DNA of 8,797 nucleotides from Bacillota bacterium. GTDB taxonomy: Bacteria; Armatimonadota; Hebobacteria; Hebobacterales; Hebobacteraceae. The notes beneath the pieces were generated by a model. That model saw only the letters and a list, made by a program, of their open reading frames with translations, searched no databases and had not been told where the DNA came from. Shown here piece after piece: positions 1-5,661 of the stretch. Position 1 is the first letter of the stretch, and the number at the start of each line of letters is the position of its first letter. A program made the position numbers and the translations under genes. Where the stretch lies: contig JAUVSA010000073.1 of assembly GCA_030597345.1 (NCBI GenBank), forward strand, positions 1 through 8,797. The letters run 5' to 3'.

Positions 1-48
1 AAGAAGCCCTCCGATAGGCTCATCCTACGGCGGCGCGGCGCCAAGTAA
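1..48 (+). CDS. rplB: 50S ribosomal protein L2, C-terminal end (partial)
   Basis: Only the last 15 codons are in the window, in frame from position 1 to a TAA stop. They translate to KKPSDRLILRRRGAK, which matches the usual basic L2 ending with a run of arginines before a final lysine. L2 is a 50S protein next to the peptidyl-transferase centre and inter-subunit bridges. Position directly upstream of rpsS is the standard S10-operon order (rplB-rpsS-rplV-rpsC), which supports the call despite the short fragment. The rest of the gene lies upstream of the window. Confidence 0.9.
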   Translation, partial: KKPSDRLILRRRGAK

Positions 49-62
49 GACAGGAAACTGCA

Positions 63-347
63 ATGCCAAGGTCTCTAAAAAAAGGACCCTACGTTCACCC
101 TAAACTGCTGAAGAAGATCGACCGCATGAACGCCTCCGGCGAGAAGCGTATCATCAAGTGCTGGTCCCGCGCATCGACCGTCACCCCGGAGATGATAGGC
201 CATACTATTGCCATCCACGATGGGCGCAGGCACATACCCATCTTCCTCACCGAGAACATGGTGGGCCACAAGCTCGGCGAGTTCGCACCAACCCGCCACT
301 TCCGGTCCCACGGCCACCGTGCTGAGCGCTCGACCACGCTCAGATGA
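63..347 (+). CDS. rpsS: 30S ribosomal protein S19
   Basis: A 94-residue protein of normal S19 length (about 90-95). It opens with the family signature PRSLKKGPYV and carries the conserved stretches WSRAST, GHTIAIHDGRRH and MVGHKLGEFAPTRHFRSHG, including the universally recognised GEFAPTR segment. S19 sits in the head of the 30S subunit, pairs with S13 and contacts the A-site finger and bridge region. The ATG at 63 follows rplB by 14 nt with a modest AGGA Shine-Dalgarno (from 52). It is followed after 35 nt by rplV. Nothing is unusual in length or motifs. Identification is secure from the sequence and gene order. Confidence 0.98.
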   Translation: MPRSLKKGPYVHPKLLKKIDRMNASGEKRIIKCWSRASTVTPEMIGHTIAIHDGRRHIPIFLTENMVGHKLGEFAPTRHFRSHGHRAERSTTLR

Positions 348-382
348 CATGATAGCTGGACTGAGAGGAAGCTCGCGCGAAT

Positions 383-721
383 ATGCAAGCTAGATCCATT
401 GCCCGCTATGTCCGCATGTCGCCCCAGAAGGTGCGGCGCACGCTCCGGCTCGTAAACGGACTGCCCCTCAAGCAGGCGCAGTCGCTGCTGGACGTGATGC
501 CTCACCGCGCCGCGCGTGCTATTCGACGCGTCATCGACTCCGCCGCCGCCAACGCCGAGAACAACCACGGCATGGACCGCGAGGAGCTCTGGGTCGCCGA
601 GACATCCGTGGATGCCGGCCCTACCCTCAAGCGCTGGCGCTTCGCCTCCGCGGGCCGCGTCGTCATGATCCGCAAGCGAATCAGCCATATCAGAGTCGTC
701 CTCAGCGACGAAGAGCAGTGA
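383..721 (+). CDS. rplV: 50S ribosomal protein L22
   Basis: A 112-residue L22 (family about 110). Conserved features are ARYVRMSPQKVRR near the N terminus, SAAANAENNHGMD around residues 53-65, the DAGPTLKRWR start of the beta-hairpin, and IRKRISHI at 96-103. L22 binds 23S rRNA, and its long hairpin (about residues 80-100) lines the nascent-peptide exit tunnel near the constriction. The hairpin tip here reads FASAGRV where E. coli has PRAKGRA, so two basic tip residues are missing (see findings). The ATG at 383 has a GAGAGGAAG Shine-Dalgarno (about 363-371). The stop lies 16 nt before rpsC. Confidence 0.98.
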   Translation: MQARSIARYVRMSPQKVRRTLRLVNGLPLKQAQSLLDVMPHRAARAIRRVIDSAAANAENNHGMDREELWVAETSVDAGPTLKRWRFASAGRVVMIRKRISHIRVVLSDEEQ

Positions 722-737
722 GCCGAAGGAGAGGCCG

Positions 738-1841
738 ATGGGACAGAAAGTCAACCCTATTGGGATGCGACTCGGAATCATCCGCGATTGGGATAGCCGT
801 TGGTACGCTCGCAAGGCCATCTATCGCGAATGGGTGCTGGAAGACGCCCGGGTCCGTCGCCTCTTGCGGGAGCGCTTCGCCGGTGACTCATCGGGCCGCG
901 GCGGATCGGGCCGCGGCGGATCGGGCCGTGGCGGATCGGGCCGTGGCGGATCGGGCCGTGGCGGATCGGGCCGTGGCGGTCCCCGCTCCCGAAACCGGGA
1001 CGCCGGCATCAGCCGGATAGAGATCGAGCGCGCTCCGAACATGCTGAAGCTCACTCTTCACACCGCCAGACCCGGAATAATCATCGGTCGCGGTGGCCGG
1101 GGCGTCGAGGATATCCGCGCCGACATCGAGCGCGTTGTCAAGAGCAAGGTCCACATCAACGTCCAGGAGATCCGGCAGGCCGAACTCGACGCCAATCTCG
1201 TCGCGGAGAACGTCGCCAGTCAGCTCGAGCGCAGGATCGCCTTCAAGCGTACGGTGCGCCAGGCCCTGCAGCGCTCCATGAGGATGGGAGCGAAGGGTAT
1301 TCGCGTCCTGCTCTCCGGTCGCCTCGGTGGCGGAGAAATGTCCCGTCGCTACGGGGACCGGGATGGCAAGATTCCCCTCCATACCTTCCGCGCGGACATC
1401 GACTACGGCTTCACAGAGGCGCGAACCGCCACCGGCAACATCGGCGTCAAGGTTTGGATCTATCGAGGAGACGTCCTCCCCGAAGCCTCCCGGTCTGAAA
1501 CCAGGCCCGTGCGCCCGGCCGCTACCGCCGACAAGCCCCGCAAGGGCTGGCGCCGCGTCGGCGCGGCGCGCAGAGTGGAGGCCCAGCCTGAGGAGCAGCC
1601 GGCAGCCACCGCCGAGACCGAGGAGACCCCCTCCGCGGCCCAGGAAGCCACTGCCGCCTCCGCGGCACAGGAAGCCACCGACGTTTCCGCGGCACAGGAA
1701 GCCACTGACGCCTCCGCGGGCCCACCGGAACAGGCCCAGCCCAGCGTCGGCGCCGAATCAGAGGAGCAGAAGAACGATGTTGATGCCGTCCAAGATCAAA
1801 TATCGGAAACACCACAGGGGCCGCAGACTGGGCAAGGCTAG
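738..1841 (+). CDS. rpsC: 30S ribosomal protein S3 with RGG-repeat insertion and long C-terminal tail
   Basis: A 367-residue S3, far longer than the usual 210-240. The start GQKVNPIGMRLGI is canonical, and AAGGAGAGG just upstream fixes the ATG at 738. Residues 52-81 are six SGRGG repeats inserted between the N-terminal helix and the ISRIEIER strand that opens the KH domain; the KH GXXG loop is GRGG at 117-120. The C-terminal domain is normal (SGRLGGGEMSRR, PLHTFRADIDYG, GVKVWIYRGD), ending near 249. The basic patch equivalent to the E. coli helicase residues R131/R132/K135 is kept as K170, R171, R174. Residues 250-367 form a tail, first basic, then Ala/Glu-rich with three near-identical 9-residue units (299-325), probably disordered. 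S3 forms part of the mRNA entry channel with S4 and S5. The last 65 nt overlap rplP in another frame. Confidence 0.97.
   Translation: MGQKVNPIGMRLGIIRDWDSRWYARKAIYREWVLEDARVRRLLRERFAGDSSGRGGSGRGGSGRGGSGRGGSGRGGSGRGGPRSRNRDAGISRIEIERAPNMLKLTLHTARPGIIIGRGGRGVEDIRADIERVVKSKVHINVQEIRQAELDANLVAENVASQLERRIAFKRTVRQALQRSMRMGAKGIRVLLSGRLGGGEMSRRYGDRDGKIPLHTFRADIDYGFTEARTATGNIGVKVWIYRGDVLPEASRSETRPVRPAATADKPRKGWRRVGAARRVEAQPEEQPAATAETEETPSAAQEATAASAAQEATDVSAAQEATDASAGPPEQAQPSVGAESEEQKNDVDAVQDQISETPQGPQTGQG
891..980 (+). repeat. Six tandem 15-bp units coding SGRGG within rpsC
   Basis: Six head-to-tail copies of TCGGGCCGYGGCGGA lie in frame in rpsC. Units 1 and 2 use CGC for arginine, units 3-6 use CGT, and the last base of unit 6 is T instead of A; units 3-5 are identical to each other. 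The block pattern of synonymous variants is what replication slippage produces, so copy number may vary between strains. The unit is a multiple of three, so changes would preserve the rpsC frame. The encoded peptide is an RGG/GRGG-type low-complexity segment, a composition known elsewhere for RNA binding. Confidence 0.97.
1632..1712 (+). repeat. Three tandem 27-bp units in the rpsC tail
   Basis: Three consecutive 27-bp units begin TCCGCGGC and encode SAAQEATAA, SAAQEATDV and SAAQEATDA (S3 residues 299-325). A partial fourth unit (TCCGCGGG, coding SAG) follows at 1713. Units differ at only a few bases. They lie in the Ala/Glu-rich extension past the conserved S3 fold, indicating that the tail grew at least partly by in-frame duplication. 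Confidence 0.93.
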
Positions 1842-2220
1842 CCGGGGCAACACCATCATCTCCGGCGAGTACGGCCTTATTGCCCTCGGCAACTGTTGGC
1901 TAACCAGCCGTCAGATAGAGGCCGCCCGCGTCACTATGACGCGGCACATACGGCGCGCCGGCAAGGTCTGGGTGCGAGTCTTCCCAGACAAGCCGGTCAC
2001 CGCGAAGCCGGCCGAGACGCGCATGGGCAGCGGAAAGGGATCGGTCGAATTCTGGGTCGCCGTCGTCAAGCGAGGCCGCGTCCTCTTCGAAATGGGAGGC
2101 GTGCCTCTGGAAACGGCACAAGAGGCCCTTCGCAAGGCCGCCCATAAACTGCCCATTCCTACCCGCTTCATCATGCGGGAAGAAGTCGGGAGTGCAACCG
2201 GTGAAGCCAGGTCAGCTTAG
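1777..2220 (+). CDS. rplP: 50S ribosomal protein L16
   Basis: A 147-residue L16 (usual 136-145). Diagnostic segments are KIKYRKHHRGR at the N terminus, RGNTIISGEYGL, WLTSRQIEAARV, the ETRMGSGKG loop (residues 80-88, whose R82 corresponds to E. coli R81), FWVAVVKRGRVLFEM and AHKLPIPTRFI. L16 binds 23S rRNA at the A-site side and helps tRNA accommodation. The ATG at 1777 gives the family-like start MLMPSKIKYR and has GAGGAG 10 nt upstream (1761-1766). An in-frame ATG at 1783 is possible but fits the family less well. The open frame extends far upstream, but only as a shadow of rpsC. The first 65 nt lie inside the end of rpsC, and its last 20 nt overlap rpmC. About ten extra residues trail the C terminus. 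Confidence 0.97.
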   Translation: MLMPSKIKYRKHHRGRRLGKASRGNTIISGEYGLIALGNCWLTSRQIEAARVTMTRHIRRAGKVWVRVFPDKPVTAKPAETRMGSGKGSVEFWVAVVKRGRVLFEMGGVPLETAQEALRKAAHKLPIPTRFIMREEVGSATGEARSA

Positions 2221-2401
2221 AGAGATGACAACAGTCGAGCTGCAAGAGCAACTGGAGGAGGACCGCCAGGAACTCTTCAACCTGCGCTTCCAGTCCAGCA
2301 CGCAGCAGGTGGAGAACCCGCGACGTATGCGCGAAGTGCGAAAGAACATAGCGCGTATCTTGACCATACTCTCCGAGCGCGGGACTGCAGTGGCCCCGTG
2401 A
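2201..2401 (+). CDS. rpmC: 50S ribosomal protein L29
   Basis: A 66-residue L29. The frame shows the family pattern KPGQLREMTTVELQEQL followed by ELFNLRFQ and an Arg-rich helix ending in NIARILTIL. It is a small two-helix protein near the exit tunnel, part of the docking site for trigger factor and SRP together with L23. I start it at GTG 2201 because this gives the standard M-K-x-x-x-L-R-x-M opening and places GGGAG (2188-2192) at 8 nt. GTG 2192 is the alternative and would add three residues. The start lies 20 nt inside rplP, implying translational coupling, and the stop overlaps the spare GTG at 2398. Confidence 0.95.
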   Translation: MKPGQLREMTTVELQEQLEEDRQELFNLRFQSSTQQVENPRRMREVRKNIARILTILSERGTAVAP

Positions 2402-2424
2402 ACGCTCCCCGAGAGGACCCCCCT

Positions 2425-2682
2425 ATGGCCGAGCGAGGCAGACGCAAAGTACGAGAAGGCGTGGTCGTCAGTGACCGCATGAATAAGACCGTGGTGATCG
2501 AGATGAACCGCTTGGTGCGCCACCCACTCTACAAAAAGGTCATCCGCCGCACCTCCCGCTGCAAGGCCCACGACGCCGACGACCAGTGCGGCCTCGGCGA
2601 TCGCGTGCGCATCATGGAGACCAGGCCTCTCAGCAAGACCAAGCGGTGGCGTGTCGTCTCCGTGCTGGAGAAAGCGAGATAA
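2425..2682 (+). CDS. rpsQ: 30S ribosomal protein S17
   Basis: An 85-residue S17 of normal length (about 84). Typical OB-fold segments are visible: REGVVVSDRMNKTVVIEM near the N terminus, HPLYKKVIRRTSRCKAHD in the middle, and GDRVRIMETRPLSKTKRWRVVSVLEKA at the end. S17 is a primary 16S rRNA binder in the 30S body. ATG 2425 has GAGAGGA (2411-2417) at 7 nt and yields the expected length; the in-frame GTG at 2398 would add nine unsupported residues. In most bacteria rplN follows directly; here an EF-G paralogue is interposed after 40 nt. Confidence 0.97.
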   Translation: MAERGRRKVREGVVVSDRMNKTVVIEMNRLVRHPLYKKVIRRTSRCKAHDADDQCGLGDRVRIMETRPLSKTKRWRVVSVLEKAR

Positions 2683-2706
2683 TGACACCTCCCATTGCTC
2701 AGTGGC

Positions 2707-2712
2707 AGGAGG
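2707..2712 (+). promoter_or_regulatory. Strong Shine-Dalgarno (AGGAGG) of the EF-G paralogue
   Basis: AGGAGG lies 10 nt before ATG 2723. It decides the start: the open frame continues upstream into rpsQ to 2651, but those codons show no EF-G homology. It is among the strongest ribosome-binding sites in the window, so this gene appears to initiate independently rather than by coupling to rpsQ. Confidence 0.85.
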
Positions 2713-2722
2713 CCCGCAAGGC

Positions 2723-4813
2723 ATGAGGATCTACGACACAGATCACTTGCGCAACGTGGTGCTCCTGGGTCACGGCCAGTGCGGCAAGACTTCTCTTGCC
2801 GAGGCCGTGCTCTTCGCCGCGGGCGTGACCGACCGACTTGGCTCCATCGACGAAGGCAACACCGTCGGCGACGCCGACGCGGAAGAGATAGACCGCGGTA
2901 TATCTATCTCGCTGTCTCTGCTGCCCTTCGAGTGGGACGGCCACAAGATCAACCTCCTCGACACCCCGGGATACGCCGAGTTCACCGGGGAAGTGTCCGC
3001 CGCCCTGCGGGTCGCTGATGCTACCGTCGTCGTAGTCGACGCGGTATCAGGCGTCGAGGTCCAGACCGAACGCTATGCCACCATGGCGGCCGAGCGCGGC
3101 CTTCCCCGCGCCATCGCCATTGCCAAGCTCGACAAGGAGCACACCGACTTCGCCCGCACCCTCTCCGAGGTCAGAGAGGCGCTCCAGTGTAACGCCGTCG
3201 CCGTCTCCCTCCCCCTCGGCAGCCATGCCGGTCTCACCGGAGTCGTTGACCTCGTCAACAACGTTGCCTACACCGTAGACGGCGGAAAAGAATCCGAGAG
3301 CCCCATCCCCGAGGACATGGCCGCCGTCGTTGCTGAATACCGGGAGAAGCTCATCGAGGCCGCGGCCGAAGCTGACGACGAACTTATGGAGAAGTACCTC
3401 GAGGAGGAGAGCCTCTCCCCCGACGAAATCGTCCGGGGCCTCCGCGCCTCCACGCTCTCCGGAAAGGTTGTGCCCACCGTCGCTCTAGCGGCCCCCAAGA
3501 TGATCGGCGTCCGCTGCCTCCTTGGCACCATCGCGGCCGACCTCCCGTCCCCGCGGGACGCTGGCGCCGTCAACAGCAGCGATCCTCGCACTTCCGAAGA
3601 GAAAGAGCGACCGGTCGATCCCAAGGCCCCGCTCAGCGCCCTCGTCTTCAAGACCACCGCCGACCCCTACGCGGGACGCCTGACCCACTTTCGAGTCTAT
3701 TCCGGCACCATCCACAGCGATGCCGCCGTCTACAACGCCACCCGTGGAGAGCGCGAGCGCGTTGGCTCGCTCCTCTCCGCCGTGGGCAAGAAGCAGGAGG
3801 CCGTGGCAAATGTCCCCGCCGGGGACATCGCGCTCGTCGCCAAGCTGCATGCCACGGTCACCGGCGACACCCTCTGCGATGAATCCGATCCCATCCTACT
3901 CCCGGGCGTCGAGTTCCCCATCTCCGTCTTCTCCCTCGCCATCTCCGCCAAATCCAGGGCCGACGAAGACAAAGTCGGCAGTGCCCTCGCCCGACTCTCC
4001 GAAGAGGACCCTACCATCCAGTTCTCCATGGACCCCGAGACCAAGGAGAGCATCCTCTCCGGCATCGGCGACCTCCACCTGGAAATCGCCGTCTCTCGCC
4101 TCCAGCGCAGGTACGGCGTCGAAGTTCGGACCGGCGCCCCCAAGATCCCGTACAAGGAGACCGTCCGGGGCAAGGCGCGCGTGCAGGGACGCTTCAAGCG
4201 CCAGACCGGCGGCCGCGGCCAGTTCGGCGACGTCTGGCTTCGCGTCGAGCCCCTCGCGCGTGGCACCGGCTTCGAATTCGTCGACGCGGTCAGGGGTGGC
4301 GCAGTCCCTCGCAACTTCATCCCCGCGGTCGAGAAAGGCGTGCGCGAGGCCGTGGAAAAGGGGGTCCTCGCCGGCTACCCCCTCACCGATCTGCGGGCCA
4401 TCCTCGACGACGGGTCCAGCCATTCGGTGGACTCCTCCGACATGGCCTTCAAGATCGCCGGCTCCATCGCCCTCCAAAAGGCCGCTGAACAGGCCGTGAC
4501 CCTGCTTCTCGAGCCCATCGTCGAAGTCGAGGTCATCGTCCCCTCAGAGCACATGGGTGACGTCATCGGAGGCCTCAACAGCAAGCGAGCCCAGATCCTC
4601 GGCATGGAGCCCACGGGCAAGTCCCAGCTCGTCCGCGCCCAGGTCCCGCTGGCCGAGATGGCCAGCTATGCCTCCGGACTTCGCTCCCTCACCGGTGGGC
4701 GGGGCACCTATAGCATGCGCTTCTCCAACTATCAGGAGGTCCCGGCTCACCTCTCCCAGCACGTCATCGACGCCGCCAAAGAGGCGAAACAACAGGAGAG
4801 CGTTGGTCGGTAA
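2723..4813 (+). CDS. Elongation factor G paralogue (EF-G2/FusA2-like translational GTPase)
   Basis: A full-length 696-residue, five-domain EF-G-like protein. G domain (about 1-290): P-loop GHGQCGKT at 16-23, switch I RGISIS at 58-63, DTPGY at 80-84, AKLD at 134-137. Domain II begins near 300 (PYAGRLTHFRVYSG). Domain III follows at about 397-480 (GIGDLHLEIAVSRL). Domain IV contains GGRGQFGDV from 496 and a tip histidine H567 in the segment SSHSVDSSD. Domain V is about 595-680 (MGDVIGGLNSKRAQILGM). Tyr in place of the His of DTPGH, and loss of the Asn of NKxD, resemble what I recall of the EF-G2/FusA2 subfamily rather than housekeeping EF-G (DTPGH, NKMD). It should bind GTP and the ribosomal factor site; whether it catalyses translocation cannot be read from sequence. 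Its position between rpsQ and rplN is atypical, since fusA normally lies in the str operon. Codon use resembles its neighbours. Confidence 0.93.
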   Translation: MRIYDTDHLRNVVLLGHGQCGKTSLAEAVLFAAGVTDRLGSIDEGNTVGDADAEEIDRGISISLSLLPFEWDGHKINLLDTPGYAEFTGEVSAALRVADATVVVVDAVSGVEVQTERYATMAAERGLPRAIAIAKLDKEHTDFARTLSEVREALQCNAVAVSLPLGSHAGLTGVVDLVNNVAYTVDGGKESESPIPEDMAAVVAEYREKLIEAAAEADDELMEKYLEEESLSPDEIVRGLRASTLSGKVVPTVALAAPKMIGVRCLLGTIAADLPSPRDAGAVNSSDPRTSEEKERPVDPKAPLSALVFKTTADPYAGRLTHFRVYSGTIHSDAAVYNATRGERERVGSLLSAVGKKQEAVANVPAGDIALVAKLHATVTGDTLCDESDPILLPGVEFPISVFSLAISAKSRADEDKVGSALARLSEEDPTIQFSMDPETKESILSGIGDLHLEIAVSRLQRRYGVEVRTGAPKIPYKETVRGKARVQGRFKRQTGGRGQFGDVWLRVEPLARGTGFEFVDAVRGGAVPRNFIPAVEKGVREAVEKGVLAGYPLTDLRAILDDGSSHSVDSSDMAFKIAGSIALQKAAEQAVTLLLEPIVEVEVIVPSEHMGDVIGGLNSKRAQILGMEPTGKSQLVRAQVPLAEMASYASGLRSLTGGRGTYSMRFSNYQEVPAHLSQHVIDAAKEAKQQESVGR

Positions 4814-4823
4814 CTCCGACCGG
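4803..4823 (+). promoter_or_regulatory. Hairpin over the EF-G-paralogue stop, upstream of rplN
   Basis: GGTCGG (4805-4810) and CCGACC (4816-4821) are exact inverted repeats around a 5-nt loop (TAACT) that contains the TAA stop. Two further U-G pairs can extend the stem to 4803 and 4823. No T-run follows, so it is not a canonical intrinsic terminator. The 3' arm covers the only SD-like bases (CGGA, 4821-4824) before ATG 4832. Ribosomes terminating at 4813 would melt it, so a role in coupling rplN translation to the GTPase gene is plausible but inferred. Confidence 0.5.
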
Positions 4824-4831
4824 ATACGACC

Positions 4832-5200
4832 ATGATCCAGCTTCGCACGAGACTGAAGGTTGCAGACAACTCCGGCGCCCGCGTGGTGGAGTGTATCCGC
4901 GTCCTCGGAGGCTCTAGTCGCAGGTACGCCCGCGTCGGCGACGTGATTGTCGTCGCCATCAAGCAGGTGACACCCGGCGCCCCCATCCGCAAGGGAGAGA
5001 TGTCTCGCGCCGTAGTCGTCCGTCAGGCCCAGCCGTTCCGCCGCCTCGACGGCTCCATTATCCGCTTCGACGAGAACGCCGTCGTTCTCATCAGCGATCA
5101 GCGGGACCCCCGCGGCACCCGTGTCTTCGGCCCCGTCGCCCGGGAACTGCGCGAGAAAGAGTTCATGAGAATCGTCTCCCTCGCCCCGGAGGTAATCTGA
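4832..5200 (+). CDS. rplN: 50S ribosomal protein L14
   Basis: A 122-residue L14, exactly the common length. It begins MIQLRTRLKVADNSGARVVECIRVLGG and retains GDVIVVAIKQ, KGEMSRAVVVR, DGSIIRFDENAVVLI, GTRVFGPVARELR and FMRIVSLAPEVI. L14 lies at the inter-subunit face of the 50S, next to L19 and 16S helix 14. The ATG is 18 nt after the EF-G-paralogue stop and has only a weak SD (GGA at 4822-4824) lying in a potential hairpin. Its stop is immediately followed by the GTG of rplX. It normally opens the spc operon, but no promoter is evident here. Confidence 0.98.
   Translation: MIQLRTRLKVADNSGARVVECIRVLGGSSRRYARVGDVIVVAIKQVTPGAPIRKGEMSRAVVVRQAQPFRRLDGSIIRFDENAVVLISDQRDPRGTRVFGPVARELREKEFMRIVSLAPEVI
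5188..5193 (+). promoter_or_regulatory. Shine-Dalgarno of rplX inside the end of rplN
   Basis: GGAGGT sits 7 nt before the GTG at 5201, within the last codons of rplN. It supports the GTG start for L24, which directly abuts the rplN TGA (TGAGTG). Confidence 0.8.
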
Positions 5201-5650
5201 GTGACCCCCAAGAATGCCGCCGGCACCGCCCGCCGACGCAAGATTCATATCAAGGTCGGCGACACGGTCTACGTGAGATCCGGACGCGACCGGGAGGGCC
5301 GCCTTACCCCGGAAGAGATCGACCGGCTTGACCCGGAAGCCCAGCAGCGGGAGGCCAACCGCCGGCCGGGCCGGCGCGGCCGCGTCCTGCGCCTCCTGCC
5401 CGATCACGAGCACCTCATAGTAGAGGGCGTCAACATGGTCATCAAGCATTCTCGGCCCCGCGGCCGTGCCACCCGTGCTACCCAGATCCAGACCGGCCGC
5501 GTGGAACAGCCGGGGCCCATATCCATCGCCAACGTTATGCTGGTATGCCCCAACTGCGACCGCCCCACCCGTGTCCGCAGGGGCACCCTGGAAAAAAGGA
5601 CCGTACGGATGTGCCGCCGCTGCGGCGAGTCCGTCGACGCCATTAAGTAG
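5201..5650 (+). CDS. rplX: 50S ribosomal protein L24 with insertion in the KOW motif and Cys4 C terminus
   Basis: A 149-residue L24; the family is usually about 100-115. KIHIKVGDTVYVRSGRD (14-30) starts a KOW motif and GRRGRVLRLLP (57-67) completes it, but about 25 Glu/Arg/Asp-rich residues (roughly 34-57, including LTPEEIDRLDPEA) are inserted in the loop that is normally a few residues. EGVNMVIKHSRP (75-86) is canonical. The C-terminal part has CPNC at 116-119 and CRRC at 138-141, the zinc-ribbon-like ending seen in many bacterial L24 proteins, here with all four cysteines. L24 initiates 50S assembly on the 5' domain of 23S rRNA and lies near the tunnel exit. The start is GTG with an ideal SD; a basic N-terminal segment of about 13 residues precedes the fold. 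Confidence 0.95.
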   Translation: MTPKNAAGTARRRKIHIKVGDTVYVRSGRDREGRLTPEEIDRLDPEAQQREANRRPGRRGRVLRLLPDHEHLIVEGVNMVIKHSRPRGRATRATQIQTGRVEQPGPISIANVMLVCPNCDRPTRVRRGTLEKRTVRMCRRCGESVDAIK

Positions 5651-5661
5651 GGAATTTCCCC

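Noticed and set aside
888..1382. Antisense frame with Ala-Ala-Arg-Ser repeats
   Set aside because: The repeats are only the complement of the 15-bp rpsC tract, and the frame opposes the conserved S3 KH region.
2398..2424. GTG start for rpsQ overlapping the rpmC stop
   Set aside because: GTGA overlap is attractive for coupling, but ATG 2425 has a GAGAGGA box and gives the standard S17 length.
2651..2722. Upstream extension of the EF-G paralogue into rpsQ
   Set aside because: The 24 extra codons match no EF-G sequence, while ATG 2723 has AGGAGG at 10 nt and gives a normal N terminus.
3720..4499. 259-codon Ser/Pro/Arg-rich frame within the EF-G paralogue on the + strand
   Set aside because: Low-complexity composition typical of an out-of-frame reading; the overlapping EF-G frame is conserved throughout.
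4544..5449. Antisense open frame (301 codons) opposite the EF-G paralogue end, rplN and rplX
   Set aside because: Same reason: a mirror of third-position GC bias across three conserved + strand genes.
5650..5660. GGGAATTTCCC palindrome before rplE
   Set aside because: Only one central base, so no RNA hairpin can form; more likely chance overlap of a short SD (GGGA) and spacer than an operator.
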